A stretch of DNA of 64,000 nucleotides from Clavaria fumosa (lineage: Eukaryota > Basidiomycota > Agaricomycetes > Agaricales > Clavariaceae). The number at the start of each line of letters is the position of its first letter. The first letter of the stretch is position 1. The stretch lies in contig OX637801.1 in assembly GCA_951802425.1 (NCBI GenBank), positions 3,162,001 through 3,226,000 on the forward strand. The letters run 5' to 3'. This document shows positions 1 through 10,722 of this stretch, in pieces. The position numbers were made by a program, and so were the translations under genes. A model generated the notes under the pieces. That model did not search any database. It saw only the letters and a program-made list of their open reading frames with translations, and had not been told where the DNA came from.

Positions 1-3000
1 TCGCACTACCCCATTCTACCTCGATCAGCATATCCGTCGAAGGTGTGGGTGAATTGGTGCCCGCCTGGGAAGCAAAACTCGGACTCACAGGTGACGAATT
101 CAGAGATCGCGTTGTACATTCAAAAATACAGATAACTACTTCTCCCGAGGATGTCAAACATTTCGACCGCGACATCTCTGGTGAATATTTGCTTCTGGAC
201 AAATGCGGGACCGCGAATGGCGCGTTGCACATCAAGGTCGAGGAAGCTGTACATCTTCCCCCACTTTTCCTGCTCCTGGACCCAACACGTTGTGGGACTC
301 CTGATCAAGATTCCTTCGTTGTGTCAATAGACAAAAGGAGATACCAGTATGGAGAGTCTAGACCGATCATCTGCAAATTCGACTCTACCTGGAGGCAATC
401 GAGCGATGGGGTGAAGCGACAGGTCAACTGTCAAATTCCTGTTAAGTGGGTTCAAGCGGAGCACGTCAAGCTTCAGGTACGCATTGAGTACAATTACCTT
501 TACTTCTGCTGATGACCCAAAGCCATCTCACGGTCGGGATGCCCAATACTGGGTTCCGAGGTCGACACTCAACGTCGTAGTCTCAAACGATGCTTGCGGC
601 GGCGCAAATGCTCTCCTTGTTTGTCGTGTTCCGCTTCATTCGCAGGCTAGCCCGTCTTGGCCGCGTGGAGTGTGGGGAGAAGTCGATAAAGTCCATGAAC
701 GTGCAACATTCAAGGAACTCACTTGGTTGCTGGAACGCATCCGTCACGTCGACGATTGTTTTTCCTCATGGCAAACTGTGGATCTGCCAAGCGAACACTT
801 GAGGTGTGAACGGTGTGCACCCACTCCGCCCAGTCTGCAGTGGCGCAGGGTGAAGAAGAAGGTCGTAGCGGTGGAGGACCATGTCCAAGCAGGGGAGTAC
901 GAGCGCAGCCTCAAACGCCGCCCTAGCCCCTTTGTCACCCAACTCAAGCTCGACGACGAAGGCAACGGAATTGTTCGCATAGGCATCAACCTTCCCTCGC
1001 TCATCCACCGAGCTTTATCCCGACTTCCCACACAAGATCGGCCAGAGTCTCCGACCGTTTCATGGCGCCTCAATACGGACTTCACTCCTATCGCCAAGCT
1101 TCATTTGCCCAAGTTTCGACTTTCCAGTAATAAGCTTGATGCCGAGCACGCGCAACCCCCGAGCTTCCGCATTCCCCTTCGGAAAGAGCAGCTGCGATCT
1201 TTGGAATGGATGCTCAAACAAGAGGAACCTCGTGCCGTGCCTTTCGTGGAAGAGGAAATATCTGAGGCGGTTCTCACCCCTCTTGGCTGGCGGGCGGAAG
1301 GAAGGGCGCAACGGAAAGTTTATGTCAGAGGTGGAGTTCTTGCCGATCAAGTTGGGTACGGCAAGACTGCAATCACCCTGGGGCTCATAGATTGCGCGTC
1401 AAAAGAAGTCGATAAAGAGTTCTCCAAGCTGAAAAACATGCATGGCAAAATTCCCGTCAAGGCGACACTAGTGGTCGTACCCCCTCATTTGACTCGGCAG
1501 TGGGCGTCAGAAGTGGCAAAATTCACGGGCAAACGTTTCAAGATTGTTGTTCTTTCCACTGCGACCAATCTTAATCCCCTCACTATCGAAGAGGTTCAGG
1601 AAGCCAACATCGTCATTGTAGCCTCAAACCTTTTCCATAGCTCCGTATACCTGGCCAATCTGGAATCTTTTGCAGGCGTAGGCGCGCTTCCCGCTCAGGA
1701 TGGTCGTTACTTCAATGCACGGCTGGAGCAAACCTTGGCTGGTCTGAGAAAGCAGGTGGATCGCCTTAGGCGCGACGGCTCACTTGAGGTCATGAAGGAG
1801 ATCCGAGAGGGGAGACGCCTAGGTCAGTAATTGCGAAGGATTATGACATATTAGTCCTGATACCGCCTCTCCCCAGACGACGAGGCCACCAAACTCGCTT
1901 TCGCTCCAACAAAGCGGTTGAAGGGAAAGCTTTACCGTGAAGCAGTTGGAAGCGAGTCGTCTAAGCCGAAACAGTCTTTGCCTGTCAACGTCGCAATCCG
2001 AAACCCATCTGGTCTCATTCCAGAGGTGGTCATTCCTGTTATCCCTATCCGCCGACCGTCTGTCAGCAACGCAACAACTCCGCCTTCATCGACCGTCGGA
2101 GACACAACTGATGACGCCGAAATGTCTGACGTGCCAAAACTCCGTCCGAGGCGCGCGGCGTCGAACAAGGCGCTCCTTATCGAGTCGGACGAGGAGGCAA
2201 ACGATGGAGCTACGTCCGAGAATGACAAAGAGGCCCTCCGCTTTAGACAAGAACCCGTGAAGTCAGAGCGCTCCAAGCCCAAACGGGCTAAAAAACGACT
2301 CCCTTCCGACGATGGTAGCTATTCGTCGGAAGTAAGCCCTCAGGAAGAGACGGACAACGAGAGCTGGCTTGTCTCCGATAATGACTCTGCTAGTGCTAAG
2401 TCCGGCTCGATGTCGGATTCGGAATCGAAATTACAGGCGAAGCCAGCGAAAACGAAGACAAAGGCGAAGGCGAAAGAACCTGAGAGTTCCAATCCCGAAA
2501 CGGATGATGCTTTGGTTGTCGATAATCGCAAGTCCAAAGGCACAGCCAAGAAGAATACGAACAAGAGAAAGGCTGACGATGACACCGAAGCACCCGCCAA
2601 GAAGCAAAAACGCCGTGAGGATACGGATCCATGGAAACTAGAGTCACGGAAAGTCCAGGCAGATTGGATGCAGATGCAGGCACCGCCTTTAGAGATGTTC
2701 CATTTCGCCCGCAAGGTTGTAGATGAATATACCTATCTGGATGGCAAGATTCTCTCTATGGTTACAAAGGTCACTGCCGAACGACATTGGGTACTTTCCG
2801 GAACGCCACCTATTCACGATTTTGGGGCTCTAAAAACAATTGCGGCATTCTTGAACCTTCATCTTGGCGTCGATGACGATGGCGAGGGGCAGTCTATTCA
2901 GGTCAAGAAGCGTCGCCGCGAGCAGACTGGTGAGATTTTTCAATGGATGGACTGGTGACAAGCCTTAACGTATCCATCAGCTGTGGAGAAATTTCACTCT

Positions 3001-4656
3001 TTCCGTGAAGTGCACACTCTGGAATGGCACGCGCATCGTCATGAAATTGGCCAGATTTTCTTGGATCGCTTTGTTCGTCAGGTATGTCTTCAACTTCTCA
3101 AACGGCAGAGTTGCATCAAGACATTGCATTGCACAGAATATCGCAGAGATAGACGAGATCCCATGGACCGACAAAATTGAGCCAGTGGTCCTCCCAGCCG
3201 CAGAGCGAGCTATCTATCTCGAACTTGAACACCATCTCCGAGCGTTGGACATGACTATCAAGCGAGGCAAGAAGACGGAGAGCGATCGCGAGAAGCGTTT
3301 GGCAAAATCATTGGGCGAGAGCAGGTGAGCAATCAACAGCTAACCGTCCAGAAATGGGTAGAAGGCTGAATTTCGTCACAACAGCACGGCGGAGGAAGCC
3401 CTCCTCAAGCGATGTTCCCACTTCGACCTCGAGACGAGCGACAATGACAATGCTATGAAAGCCTGCGACGTCATTGTGAAAGAAAGACAAAAGCAACTTG
3501 ACGACTGCAAAAACGAATTGCTCGCATCGCTCAAGGAAGGGGTGAAGACGGAGAAAAGGATTGGCAAGACGTCCGACGAGTCGATGTTCCAAGAGTATGT
3601 GAGAGTATCGCGGTCCGAGGGAGTGGGCGACAAGGAAGGTTCCGATATTGCGAACGAGCTTTTGGACGAGGCAGGAGTGGCGGCACCTTTCCGAAGTGCA
3701 ACGAATCGTACCCTTGATGCTTCTAAGTCAAAAGCGCGAGCGAAGGGTAGCGCCGATGATCAGTTGCCCAAAAATACAAGGGATCTCATGTGGGAACATC
3801 GAGAGAAGACACATGACATTCGCCGACTCACCAAGGAGCTAGTAGGCCGGGTCCGATCCTTACGCTATTTCAAGGTCGTTCGCGATCTGCAGAAGCAAGC
3901 CGACGTTCCTCCGGTCATTGACTGTCCTAGTTGTGAGCGACGGCACCTACCCATTGACGAGGTCGCCGTCTTGTCGTCTTGCGGTCACATGGGATGTTTC
4001 GATTGCGTCAAGGCTTGTGCGGAGAAGGAAGAGTGTGTGAATGCCGCGTCTGGCTTGTGCAAGTCGGCTGCTCGTGTGCTCAACGTGGTAAGGGCGGATA
4101 CACTGGGTGTAGACGATGAAGCCCGCCATGGACAAGGGAAACACTACGGCATCAAATTGGAGAAAGTCGTGCACATGATACGGTGAGTCCTCGCGTCATC
4201 ATCGCCTATTATTCCTAACTTCGTCGCAGGAGAGAAATCCCAAAGGAGGACCGTGTTTTGATCTTCGTACAGTTCCCCGACCTGATGAAGAAGGTGGCTG
4301 AGGCGTTAACCGCTTACAAGATCAAGTTCCTCGAGATCAAGGGGTCAGCCACGCAGAAGAGCAAGAACCTGGAGAAGTTCCAGAACGACAGCGAAGAACG
4401 CGTGCTCCTGCTCAATGTCATGGACGAGAGTGCTAGCGGAGCAAATCTAACTTCTGCGAATCATGCTGTCTTTCTTTCCCCTCTGCTTGCTCCATCCCAG
4501 GAAATCTACGAGGCTTGCGAGACTCAAGCTATTGGCAGGTTACGTCGGTATGGGCAAACCAAGCACGTGTACGTTTGGAGGTTTCTCACCACGAACACGA
4601 TCGACGAAGAGATCTTTGCACTGAGGAATCGTCGGAGCAATCGCGTAGAGACGTGA
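1..4656 (+). CDS. SNF2-family helicase/ATPase with RING-like finger (5' partial)
   Basis: The gene is open from the window edge, so its N-terminus is missing. Phase-consistent exons are <3-476, 523-1822, 1877-2929, 2981-3081, 3137-3324, 3385-4182 and 4230-4656, with introns of 46-60 nt. The SNF2 N-terminal lobe has a Walker A segment (LADQVGYGKTA, about 1340-1370), a DEYT-type Walker B (about 2720-2735) and the LSGTPP motif (about 2793-2810). A Cys/His cluster (CPSC at about 3922, then CGHMGCFDC) is a RING-like finger between the lobes. The C-terminal helicase lobe ends with a QAIGRLRRYGQ motif, the usual SNF2 motif VI. RAD5/RAD16/SHPRH-type proteins have this finger-between-lobes layout and act in DNA-damage tolerance or chromatin remodelling in the nucleus; the subfamily here is inferred. 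A Ser/Lys/Glu-rich, probably disordered insertion of about 230 residues (1920-2640) separates motif Ia from the DEYT box. Confidence 0.85.
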
Positions 4657-6097
4657 CAACGGAGAGTTAGAGTGTTTGTCTGCTTGGAGTTATAGAAGTG
4701 ACGTAAAATTCGGACACTTTATGTTCAATGTTGCTTGTTAGGATACCAAATTATCCGCTGAATATACCCAGTGACGCCGGAATCCACCCTAGAAATTTGT
4801 CGTCCTGTGATCCTTGAACAGTAAAATTCGCGCCACTAATACAGTAATTTGAGTCGTAGTTCCCTGCACTATCTAAAATTGTCTTACAGACAGCTTTTGG
4901 GAAAGAACGTAGACGAGACGGTAACAATACGTGACAGTCCAAGCATCAATAAAAAGTGCTCGGCAAGGATCAAAGGAGGTTTTCAAAGCTTCATTGCTTC
5001 ATCGCTTCAACACCAGCTGACACCCGCAACAACCAACAGGCGGCCAGTGCATAGGCCGCTTCAGGGCCACAAGCGCACCACCGTAGTCAAGCTTCCCATC
5101 CAGTTGCCGTTTTAAGTGCTTCATCTCCTCCCCCTTGTGCCACACAACCGTTCCGTAGCCCTTGGCAACTTTGCACCAGCCATAGCAGCAGCCCCCCTCC
5201 CAGATCAGCTTGCAACGGCGCCCCCTGAGCAACATCAAGGGGCGCAACGGAGGTGTACGTTTGCGCCCGTCGGCTTAGTGATTGGTTATGCCCCGTTGCC
5301 GAAAATTTCCCGCCCCTCATCTGCCATGCAGAGCGAGTTCTTGAGTGCCTTCGTGTCGTCAGCTCTCATATGGGCCTGTTCTAATCCTGTTTGCAGCCAA
5401 TACAGCACCCCAAGCTTCTCACTTCATGCGAGCTCTTATACCCCATTACTAAATGCCATGTCACTATGTATATAAATGCTGATTCAAAAAAAAAAAAAAA
5501 ATGCAGATCAAGTGATTTCAGTTTCTGCGTTGCAAGAATGATGCCATGGAGACAGTAATTGCATATACTGTGGCTGGTCAGGTACTCAGTCACACCAGGT
5601 AGTCAGTCAATGTTGAATTGCAAGTCTGGCATGCACTCCCTGCCCTCTTTTCTAGCTGGAACTGATTGACCACATGCCTACCTAGGCTGTGGATGTAGAT
5701 TGCTTGTAATAATTAGTAAGAACATGGAGTACAACTGCCATCTCTGTTGGTCAGAGCAAAATTCCCCAAAACACAGGTAGTCCAACTTGATAGGCATTGA
5801 TTTCATTGTTTAGTCTAATAATGTTCTGGGTTTTGGTTTCACACATAACTAGAGACATATCTAATTGGATTTAATCACAACAGAAGGTGGAAATAGTCTT
5901 GCTTCATGTAGAATATTGAGTGTGACCGAGTTCCTGATCAGAGCCAAATGTGGACACTCCACCACTGTCTCCAGTTCTACAAAGTTCACAGCAATACAAA
6001 CATTATTTATACTGCATCAATACATTATCAAGAAGTATGCCCAGCACCCTGAAAAGACCCTGTGTCATTACCTGTGAAATTGCGAGAGAATGAGGCC
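4657..6097. other. Intergenic region without a supported gene
   Basis: No ORF here has convincing coding character. An A-run at 5487-5501 follows a short tail reading TATATAAATGCTGATTC, which recurs with its own A-rich run near 21146-21180. This suggests the 3' end of a short poly-A repeat. The stretch forms the left flank of the chromovirus starting at 6103. Confidence 0.5.
5467..5501 (+). repeat. Possible 3' tail of a poly-A (SINE-like) repeat
   Basis: The sequence TATATAAATGCTGATTC followed by a pure A-run matches the tail near 21146-21180. No internal pol III box was recognised, so SINE identity is only a suggestion. Confidence 0.3.
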
Positions 6098-6102
6098 AAA
6101 AT
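6098..6102. repeat. Target-site duplication AAAAT (left copy)
   Basis: AAAAT directly precedes the 5' LTR and recurs at 15360-15364 directly after the 3' LTR. Five base pairs is the expected TSD size for Ty3/gypsy elements. Confidence 0.85.
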
Positions 6103-6939
6103 TGTAAGGATAATCGAATTTCCTTACATAATTATTACCGTGAAGCGCCTGGCATTTAGCGCCCACAACCTAAGCGCTCACTTTGAGCGCCTACCGGATT
6201 AAGCGCCCGTCTAGCGCGCAACCGCTTAGTAATAGGTCCGCGCTAATATGACTCTAAGCGCCCATATTAGCGCCGGTATTACTTAAGCATAATTGGTGCT
6301 TAGTAAAGCAAGGCTTGAGCATAGCTCGCCCACGTGGAACATCAAGCCACGTGACTAATGGCTCGCACGGACCATAGAACACCCGTGTACCTATTGGACT
6401 TAACTTGTCCTTAATCGTGCCGAGGCCCGGCTAGGTATGGCACCTAGTCCGAGAAGCCCAAGTGTTAGGCACACCCAAAATGGCAACTACCATAAGCGCC
6501 GAACCAGTGCTTAAGCCTACACGTGACCGGACCGACTCCCATGAAGTCCGGATCACAGGCAGTGACAATAACGAGGGAATTCCCACAGAGAGCTTCTGTG
6601 ACTGATGAAAGACCACACTAGGAAGGCACCCTGGTCTGTGTGCGCTGCGGACAGTCAGCAACCACGCTTCTTAGGCACATGTTCCCGTGCCTTGTGATAT
6701 AGAAGCAGTGTCGTACCGCATGGACCATGATAAGGAGATAAGGCCCATTAGTATAAGTAGTCAGTCGCTCAGACGTCTTAGTTCCTTCGTCTTCGACCTG
6801 GTCTATACCCGACCAGCTCCTGTCTGTAGTAGAGACTCCCAGTAGTTGCCTATAGATTTCGTTACCCCCGACTTCGACTCCGAGTACTGAGACTGAGTCG
6901 CACCGCAACCCCAGTAGAGCTGGTGGCCGGTCGCTGACA
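6103..6939 (+). repeat. 5' LTR of G1
   Basis: The repeat starts TGTAAGG and ends TGACA, 837 bp. A TATA-like GTATAAG lies at about 6751. A start site roughly 30-40 nt further on would place the mRNA 5' end near 6785-6790, where the PBS-complementary 11-mer begins. Confidence 0.93.
6745..6760 (+). promoter_or_regulatory. TATA-like box of the G1 LTR promoter
   Basis: AGTATAAGTAG lies about 35-40 nt upstream of the 11-mer that pairs with the PBS. The spacing fits a TATA box directing transcripts that start at that 11-mer. This is inferred from position only. Confidence 0.5.
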
Positions 6940-6941
6940 AA

Positions 6942-6952
6942 AGGTCGAAGAC
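6942..6952 (+). other. Self-priming primer-binding site of G1
   Basis: AGGTCGAAGAC starts three bases after the 5' LTR and is the exact reverse complement of 6789-6799 inside the LTR, where the transcript is predicted to start. Tf1/sushi-type retrotransposons prime reverse transcription with the folded 5' end of their own mRNA through an 11-nt match of this kind. No tRNA 3' end was recognised here. Confidence 0.65.
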
Positions 6953-8783
6953 CTCGCCGACGCACCGACCACGACGAAGTGGACGGCACTCGGGTTCTAA
7001 GCTGAACGAGAAAAAGAAAGGTAAGTCCTCTAGTCGCAGCCTGAGAAACTGACGACGCGCAGGATAGAGGCGGCATGCGCAGATGCGCCGAAACAGGCAG
7101 CGACCAACATGCGACGGCCAACGACGGCCAGCGGGAAGATCGACGCGTGCTGTACACACCCGGACGACAACCGCCCCACTCTCGCCCCCGACTAACTTAT
7201 GATTCCGGTTCACCCCAACCGAAGCGCCCACCGACCGCCGGCACGACTCGACTGCCATCGACATTTGACCGACGAAGAATCCGACCAACACGAGGACCTG
7301 GCCTCCCCGGCAGCGGAGGTTTCTAAGCTAAGTGTAGTAGGATTAGGAGGTGCGGTCCTGGAAAGACCAGCCGCCCTCTAATTTTGTATCGTAATATACA
7401 GGCCAAGAACGGGGCCCTGTAAATAATTAAATTAGTAGAATTAAATTCTGTAGACCTCCCCGCCTTCTGCCTCCCTTGAGGTGCAAAGAAGGGGAGAAGG
7501 GATCACTGGCCCCCTTAAGGGGTGGAGTTCCACCTGGACCACCATTCGGACCCAGGCTATAAAAAGTTTAGTAGTACTATTCGAATAGTTCTTGGATATA
7601 AGAAAAATTCGAATATATTACTATACTATAATAGGAAACTGTGGATCGCGATTCCAGCCCATTGAGTATGTGTGCCCGATGGACGCAGGGTCCGGAACGC
7701 TCTTTGCGCCTTAGGCTTTTTTGCCGGGGCCAGGGTTGCAATCCTATAAAACCCAATGCATAGCTCCAGGGTGTTTCACACAGAAATTTGTGGAAGGCCA
7801 AGGGAAATGTCGGAGCTCGGCTCAGCCGGCTTAAACCGCCCGACCGCTTACCTAAGGCAAGGTGGAGCAGCGCCAAGAGAGCTGGGGTGTCTACCTCGGT
7901 CCCTCTTTCCTATCAAGGATAAAGCTTATAGTGGAGCCCCCTGAAAAGGGAGGTCATGGGACTTATCCACCCAACGAAATTCAGGACTTGGGTAAACCGA
8001 GACAAATCCTGATCAAAGTCCACTATAAGATTTGAAGTAAAATAGTGACAGCTAGTTGCTAGCTTATCCGTGTAAGTGCGGCAGGTTCGCACCGAAAAGA
8101 TAAGGAGCTAGTGGCACTGACGTAGCAGAGGCTTAGTTTCGACTATGCTGATCACTATCCGGATTAGACTACTCCAGAGTTACCATGAAGTGAGCATAGT
8201 CCTGAGCTATTGGATCACTGTGCTTGTATTGTGCCCCTAAGACGGGTTTGCAGGCGGGTGCGCACTCCTTAGCTTCATAGGGCCGGGGTCCGGTCCGAAG
8301 GGAAATTTCCACTTGGTATGGTTCAGGGAGTAATCCCCCCTATAAAACTCTGGAGAGTAAACCGCTCTGTATGTGGAGACGAGCCCCACCGGCTCTCAGG
8401 GGTAATCTTACCCTGGGAAGCTGACCCCCGAAAGATAGTCACACCACCACCATACATGGACTAAAAATCACGGGACACACCGGGAGAACCACCTCCCACG
8501 GGACGATATTATTATCTATATTTACGCAAGACCAACGCAATAGACGCCAGCAGGACGATACCCGGAGCTGACGTCCACTATGACGTTAAACTGGACGTCC
8601 GCAACGACGAGAAACTAGTGGGGGACCTAGTCCCGCGGACTGCTTAACTGCAGCCCGCACCCACACCCCCCTTATATGAATACACCAGACAGCTCTACAT
8701 AACGAATAAAACCTGCCCCCCGGCGACCGCGTTGAGCCTTGCTCCGCACCCTCTTTTGTAAAGTCGCATTACAAAAGAAATAA

Positions 8784-9650
8784 AAGAGAAAAACGGAAAA
8801 CCTCTTTGTTCGACCCTTTGTGGGCAATTTTCCCTTCTTGGAAGATTGCCTACACATAAGGTCTTGCCCTGGGAAAGTTACCCTTTTCCCAAGAGAAGGC
8901 TACCCCCCATCAAGGGAAGAACAAGGAGCACACTGCTCTTGCTCCCAGCTGAGACACCGGCTAGGAGATAACAAACAAGGCGTCCTCCCCTACATCGACT
9001 TTCGTCTGGAAACAGCGAAAGCCGTTGAAACTATCTGTGGTCAACTCCAGAAGGAGTCTCACGACCACCACACACAAAATCACCTCTGGGAAGAAGAAGG
9101 TCCGTGGTTGGACTACTTCCCGGAGATACCCGAAATCACGGTAGATCCTCCGTGCTCCCCACCGGATCATTTACATATAAAAGTCCCTGCCCGTGGTTCC
9201 TTGTGGATTGTAGATTCACAAGGACAAATAAACATAGTCCCGGACCTAAGAAGCCAAGATGAGCTTCATGGGTCCAGGTGGTGGTCAACGTGGTGGTGCC
9301 GGCAAAGGCATCAGAGGCAAAGGGAAGCAGAGGGAGAATCCCGAGAGGCCACAAACACCTCTCCCACCCTTACCCCCTCGAGACCCTCCCCTTCCGCCTC
9401 GCTCTCGCCGTCCGTCCCGCGCCCCCTCACGGGCATCGCAGGGCGGACCACCCCCGCAACCACCACAACCACCACAGCCGGATCCCCAAGGATCCGGCCC
9501 AGAGCCAGAACACACACAACCGCCGCCGGATCCTCCTCCCGACGACGACGAAGAGTCGATGAGGACGGGTTCCCTATATGGGACCCCGCCCCATACGACG
9601 AGGGTCTCACCGACCCCAGCGCCAGCCCCCCGCCACCCTACGAATGGTGA
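8784..9650 (+). CDS. Leader ORF (ORF0) of G1, function unknown
   Basis: A reading frame without an ATG at its head (open from 8784) precedes gag and overlaps its first ~390 nt in another frame. The part from 8796 to 9290 is conserved at protein level with minus-strand 53689-53075 in the related element G3, including a LETAKAVE-x-ICGQLQKE segment and a Pro-rich PDHLHIKVP segment. The overlap with proline-rich gag is not clearly conserved. It may be a protein made by non-ATG initiation or splicing, or just conserved leader sequence. No known domain was recognised. Confidence 0.4.
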   Translation, partial: KRKTENLFVRPFVGNFPFLEDCLHIRSCPGKVTLFPREGYPPSREEQGAHCSCSQLRHRLGDNKQGVLPYIDFRLETAKAVETICGQLQKESHDHHTQNHLWEEEGPWLDYFPEIPEITVDPPCSPPDHLHIKVPARGSLWIVDSQGQINIVPDLRSQDELHGSRWWSTWWCRQRHQRQREAEGESREATNTSPTLTPSRPSPSASLSPSVPRPLTGIAGRTTPATTTTTTAGSPRIRPRARTHTTAAGSSSRRRRRVDEDGFPIWDPAPYDEGLTDPSASPPPPYEW

Positions 9651-10722
9651 AGGGAGGCTGAAACTCACACCGCCATCTCCATTTGATGGAGATAAGAAAA
9701 AATTCAAGGGCTTCCTTAGGAGGCTCAAGCTATACTTCGCAGCTGATGCGGTGCAGTTCGCGAACCCCGTCAACAGAGTCATCTTGACTCTGTCACTCTG
9801 CAGTGAGGGGTCTGCAGAAACCTGGGCTCAAAATATCCAGGATAAGTATGACTACGATGGCTGGCCATCGTGGGGACTTTTCCTGGAGCATTTTAAGCTC
9901 TGCTTTGAGGATAGGGGCAACCAGGAGGATGCCTTCATTGCCCTGAGCAACCTCAACTTCCGTTCTGGGAAAGCGGAAGAGTACTTCGACAAGTTCGAAG
10001 AACTAGCACTTGCAGCGGATATTGACCCCGGACTAATGGTCAATTTCCCTTTCCTAAAACAAATATTGGAGAGACAGGTCTCTCGCAATATTATAAAAAC
10101 AATTTATGCGATGGGATTGATTCCCGCTAGCTATACGCAGTACAAACTGCGTGTAACCAATATCGATGAGTCCGACACTCGGTTTAAAACCCAGATTGAA
10201 GGACTCGAAAGACAAGCGAGAGTGCGACTACCCCCTAGTGGGAAAGTCGCCGTGCCTACGAGAGTGGCACCCAAACCCCCTATGTGGAGCAAGCCTCCAC
10301 CTAGGTACGCTACCCCTGGTAGGCCAGCACCTCCAGCAGTAACACCCGCAGCTCCCCCCACCTATAAACAAGCAGTGAACCCACAAGGGACGCCCACTTG
10401 TCACAGGTGTGGGAAAACCGGACACTTCATCAAGAACTGTCCGGTACCAGGACCCCCTGGAGGGGTAAAAGCACGCGCCCTCGACGGCATTGACGAGGCC
10501 GAAGAGGAAGCTCCTCAGGAAGAACAACCTGAGGAGGAAGAGGATGAAACCCCTCAGCACGAGTACGCTGAGGAGGTAGACGTGGAAGAAGTCTGCGAAG
10601 AGAACGCAGCCCTGAAGGACCACGTACGGCTCCTTCAGGAACAAATCGCACAGCTGACCCAGGCGGTCAGAGAATTACAAGGAGCGGGCTCCCTACAGGA
10701 TTTTCGCGGAGCCAGGAAGTGA
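9259..10722 (+). CDS. gag: G1 Gag (capsid/nucleocapsid polyprotein)
   Basis: The 487-aa ORF has a Gly/Pro-rich N-terminus of about 115 residues and a retrotransposon Gag core at about residues 135-290. It has a CCHC zinc knuckle (CHRCGKTGHFIKNC, about residues 380-393) and an acidic tail ending in a short predicted coiled coil. It forms the virus-like particle and packages element RNA. The stop codon at 10720-10722 overlaps the start of the pol frame, so Pol is probably made by -1 frameshifting or reinitiation. The frame is intact. Confidence 0.92.
   Translation: MSFMGPGGGQRGGAGKGIRGKGKQRENPERPQTPLPPLPPRDPPLPPRSRRPSRAPSRASQGGPPPQPPQPPQPDPQGSGPEPEHTQPPPDPPPDDDEESMRTGSLYGTPPHTTRVSPTPAPAPRHPTNGEGRLKLTPPSPFDGDKKKFKGFLRRLKLYFAADAVQFANPVNRVILTLSLCSEGSAETWAQNIQDKYDYDGWPSWGLFLEHFKLCFEDRGNQEDAFIALSNLNFRSGKAEEYFDKFEELALAADIDPGLMVNFPFLKQILERQVSRNIIKTIYAMGLIPASYTQYKLRVTNIDESDTRFKTQIEGLERQARVRLPPSGKVAVPTRVAPKPPMWSKPPPRYATPGRPAPPAVTPAAPPTYKQAVNPQGTPTCHRCGKTGHFIKNCPVPGPPGGVKARALDGIDEAEEEAPQEEQPEEEEDETPQHEYAEEVDVEEVCEENAALKDHVRLLQEQIAQLTQAVRELQGAGSLQDFRGARK

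Noticed and set aside
5116..5475. 119-aa ORF in the helicase downstream region
   Set aside because: No recognisable domain, intron or homology-like pattern; composition looks non-coding and the ORF ends in the poly-A repeat tail.
9285..9782. Long antisense ORF opposite gag
   Set aside because: It is a mirror of the proline-rich, GC-rich gag N-terminus, Gly/Ser-rich without domain features.
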